The notes under the pieces: generated by a model | Told to the model about the DNA's origin: nothing | Databases searched by the model: none | The model's input: the letters and a program-made list of their open reading frames with translations, nothing else | Program-made: the position numbers and the translations under genes | Source of the DNA: Xylona heveae TC161 | Taxonomy: Eukaryota; Ascomycota; Xylonomycetes; Xylonales; Xylonaceae | Direction: 5' to 3' | Assembly (NCBI RefSeq): GCF_001619985.1 | Contig: NW_017264199.1 | Location: 1,116,001-1,180,000, forward strand | DNA: 64,000 bases | Shown: positions 61,053 to 64,000 of the stretch, piece after piece | Numbering within the stretch: the stretch's first letter is position 1 | How the letters are laid out: every line of letters starts with the position of its first letter

Positions 61053-62052
61053 TCGCCTGATACCCCAGACGGATGATGAGACAAGGCTGTATGTGGCAGG
61101 GATAAAGTTTCCACCTCCTTTTTCCACTCTTACACGACTCTGCCTCCTCCTTCCCACCAGTTTTTCACCGCCGTAAATGGATCATGCGCTGGTGTTCACA
61201 TGATGCTGTCAATCTATCTCCTTCAATCACATAGAACACTTATGTCATTCCTTGTTGGCAGCTGAATCAAACTCATAAGATCCGGTGCGAACGTGGTCTG
61301 TCTAATAAATCAATATTACCCGAAGTCAACACAACAAGATCCGTATATGCAGAGTGATCGTCTCAATCATCAGCAAAACATTGAATGCTTTGGCTACTTG
61401 ACATCATTGATGGTGAGAGCTTCTTTTAGATAGCTTGATTTGAAACATTCCATGAAATCCATAAATACGACCCTTTGTACAAATACGACCTGCCAAGTCA
61501 CCGGACTGAGACTAAGTTCGTTTGATCTTCTTTCCAATGAAAAGTGGGTAATTAAATACGCGTTGAAGTTTGCAAGAGAAATTCTACCTAAATTAATCCC
61601 ACTAGGTCAATGGGCTATGTTGATGGATCGGTTTCCGGAACAAGGCTCGGCCCGAAGAGAGATGCGAAGGGCTGTACTCCGATACGGGAGTACGATGGGC
61701 TGATGGGTCGCCCGTGTTGCCTGGCCGGGTCGCTAAATATGGGCGACGGCATCGCTATTCTACGTCACTAAGCGCGAGGCTGGCTCCTCGTGCAGTGTGC
61801 ATCCATCGAAATAGCACGAGAATTTCGAACTCTCACCACGTGCATATGTTTGAACCCTGAAAGCGCCAAGCGCTACGATCCTCTGTACAGCTTTCTAGAA
61901 TAATCTCTATTCAATGTGTCAAATTCTTTGAAGCCTGAAATCCATTGGAAATTACTGGCACGACGCTCTGTTCTGTGTCTCTCTTTTTACTACATCCCAC
62001 TCCAATCGCTTCCCCGCAGGCCGCAACCCTTGGCAGCTCTCCATTTTCATCA
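61053..62052. other. spacer between peroxiredoxin and UsgS-like gene
   Basis: 1.0 kb, no gene seen. An 87-codon plus-strand ORF (61440-61703) has no recognisable domain. The right end should hold the promoter of the membrane-protein gene. Confidence 0.45.
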
Positions 62053-63705
62053 ATGTCGAACTTTGATCCCAATGCCATCATTCGCGGGGCGCAATTGACC
62101 ATCGTTGGAGGTGAGTCATGTTCTGCTGCCCATCATATATTTGCGGATGGGATACCACGGCTGGTGTCAATTTATTCCTAAAAGTTCCGAAGCTTTCAAG
62201 GCTATTTATACACACACGCCAAGCGTATATTGAGACGGAGACACTAAATCTTCTAATATGCAGCTTATCGTGCATTACAAAACCCGGCGCTCTTCAAATA
62301 TGAGCATTATCGACAGGCTGCACTTGCAGTGTGCGCAGGTGTAGTTATTCGTCTAATTATAGCCATTCCAGTATGATTAATCCCCTTTCGACGGCTTCCT
62401 AAAATATGATTCAACGGAACCATACGGAAACTAATCTTTGCCATTAGCTTATTGGAGTCCGTGTGTTGCTCTGGTTCCTTTCACTTTTTGTCAATTTCGA
62501 ATCCACAACATGGGACAATGATATCATTGACGGGATGCATTTCCTTGAGCATTCCGTGCTACAGATTCCGTTCTTTTTGATGAGTCTGATGAAATATCTG
62601 ACACCCACCATGGATGAAATGTAGGTGACCTTTCCCTTGATTTTAGTTCCTCATGCTCTGAACTTGCATCGTCCCTTGCCCTTGTTACGTCGTTATGGCG
62701 GGCGGGACTTGCACATGTAAACGTGATGAAACTAGACTTATCATTCGTATTCTAAATTGGCAGGTTCATGGATTCCCTACAGTGGGTCGACAAAACCTAT
62801 TATCAAAAACACAAATCGGAGGATCCCAAGAATCTTAGAGCAACATACTACCCCAATCTCCGGATGTATACGGCTCATGGGGATCCTCACAAGCACAAGA
62901 GACCACGAGAAGCAGCCTTGAAGTTCTTGATGCAGTATTCGCGGAAAGCAGCCATCTCTCTGGCCATCTACTTTCTCTCCTATACGCCTGTTATTGGAAG
63001 ATTCGTCCTCCCAGCTGCAAGTTTTTACACGTTCAACAAGGCCGTGGGACCCGTTCCTGCTGTAGCCATTTTCGGAAGTGGTCTTTTCTTGCCCAAGCGA
63101 TACCTTATTGTCTTCCTGCAGAGCTACTTTGCTTCAAGGAGCTTGATGAGGGAATTGGTGAGTGTAAATGTCTCGACTATGTCTTCATCTTTCTGTCACC
63201 CATTCTTTTCTCCAAGGCTTCTCATTGTCTGTTGTTCATATTCGAATTACCTCGTGCGAAACCACCCAGCTCTTGAATGCCAAAGTAAAAATTTCATCGC
63301 TGACGTCGTATCATCTCCAAGCTATCTCCTTACTTCAGCCGCATCAAGTTCACATCTGCGCAAAGACGGCAATGGTTCCATGATCGAGAGGGGCTGCTAT
63401 TCGGATTTGGTGTAGGGTTTTATTTATTTCTGAAAATCCCGCTGTTGGGCGTTCTCATATATGGGATTGCAGAGGCTTCAACGGCCTATCTAGTCACCAA
63501 GATTACGGATCCGCCGCCGCCTCCAGCTTACAGTGAAAAGTTTGCTGAGAGTCAGATCCGGTGGTCAAATAAGAAAGAGTTTTTGAAACTGCCGTTGACT
63601 GATCTCGACGCACATAACGCCGAAACTGGAGAAGATTCAGAGAAAGCGCAAGAAGCACGGCGCAGAATCTTCAACCAGGGACTGCCAGCAAAAAAGTTTA
63701 CCTGA
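62053..63705 (+). CDS. multi-pass membrane protein, UsgS-like
   Basis: Five exons (62053-62110, 62264-62370, 62448-62620, 62764-63157, 63322-63705) give 371 aa. Hydrophobic segments include LAVCAGVVIRLIIAI, LLWFLSLFV, VLQIPFFLMSLM, AISLAIYFLSYTPVIG, AVAIFGSGLF, GFGVGFYLFLKIPLLG and LIYGIAEASTAYLV. They alternate with basic loops (KHKSEDPKNLR, DPHKHKRPREA). The C-terminus is soluble, with a PPPPPAYSE stretch. I recognise the general pattern of the ascomycete transmembrane protein annotated UsgS; function is not established. The last intron (63158-63321) is 164 bp and has an alternative CAG acceptor at 63267-63269, but using that acceptor without a further splice would shift the frame. Location is probably an internal membrane; no signal peptide is evident. 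Confidence 0.75.
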
Positions 63706-64000
63706 TATAGCAGCTGATTAAAAAGCAATTATTAGTCCAATATCAAATCAAGGAGAACTCGATCGTTTCCCGCGGCTTCTGGCGCCCTAGATAATTTGAT
63801 TTCTGTAGCACTGGAATCGATAATTGACTAATTGTTTCGCCTCTTGACTATACTTTCCTGCCTGATCTACTGAATTTAGCTTGGCATGACTGGATAAGAA
63901 AGAGCTGAATCGTTGTTGATGTTTAACCAAAAGCGCACTAAAGCAGAGTTTAGCTGGAGGAACTCAAACTTGTTTGGGGGCAACCCAACAGGGAAGGGGA
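63706..64000. other. 3' flank of UsgS-like gene
   Basis: 295 bp to the window edge; nothing recognised. Confidence 0.4.

Noticed and set aside
1-64000. Transposons, retroelements, CRISPR arrays, rRNA, secondary-metabolite cluster
   Set aside because: No transposase, reverse transcriptase, terminal repeats, spacer arrays, rRNA or polyketide/peptide synthase sequence seen by reading; a profile search could still find decayed fragments.

Overview
The window is nuclear DNA of a filamentous ascomycete (Pezizomycotina, most like Eurotiomycetes). The evidence is the many short GT-AG introns with CTAAC/CTGAC-like branch sites, the ascomycete gene families (HSP9/12, SKN7, a DIM-2-type DNA methyltransferase, Mtf2-like, COQ9, delta-8 sphingolipid desaturase) and the fungal-style tRNA-Arg. 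I rebuilt exon structures by hand from splice signals, reading phase and family knowledge. All spans are coding start to stop, introns included. I see no transposon, CRISPR array, rRNA or biosynthetic cluster.

Layout. 0.1-5 kb: an MFS drug-type exporter, a small HSP9/12 stress protein and a mitochondrial SLC25 carrier. 5-11.5 kb: RAD54 recombination translocase, convergent with folylpolyglutamate synthase. 12-14.4 kb: an F-box protein. 15.5-18.3 kb: a three-RRM SR/RGG protein of the Gbp2/Hrb1 type with extraordinary microexons. 18.3-23.2 kb: a gene-poor stretch of about 4.9 kb. 23.2-28.7 kb: COQ9, an Mtf2-like mitochondrial protein and CMR1 (WD40). 30.0 kb: tRNA-Arg(ACG). 31.5-38.4 kb: DIM-2-like DNA cytosine methyltransferase and delta-8 sphingolipid desaturase. 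39.2-44.9 kb: PGM2-type phosphoglucomutase/phosphopentomutase, convergent with an Ariadne RBR ubiquitin ligase. 46.5-53.6 kb: eIF2B epsilon and the SKN7 response regulator. 57.2-63.7 kb: a small secreted protein with an AA1-like cysteine layout, a mitochondrial peroxiredoxin and a multi-pass UsgS-like membrane protein.

The genes are a housekeeping and stress set rather than a pathway cluster. Five are mitochondrial or partly so (SLC25 carrier, FPGS long form, COQ9, Mtf2-like, peroxiredoxin). RAD54, CMR1 and DIM-2 act on chromatin and DNA. SKN7, HSP9/12 and the peroxiredoxin belong to oxidative or osmotic stress responses. The most unusual signal is exon structure: eight coding exons of 26 nt or less occur in four genes. 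One is 8 nt and lies inside an RNP1 motif. Three others lie in or near the loop carrying the catalytic serine of the phosphohexomutase.
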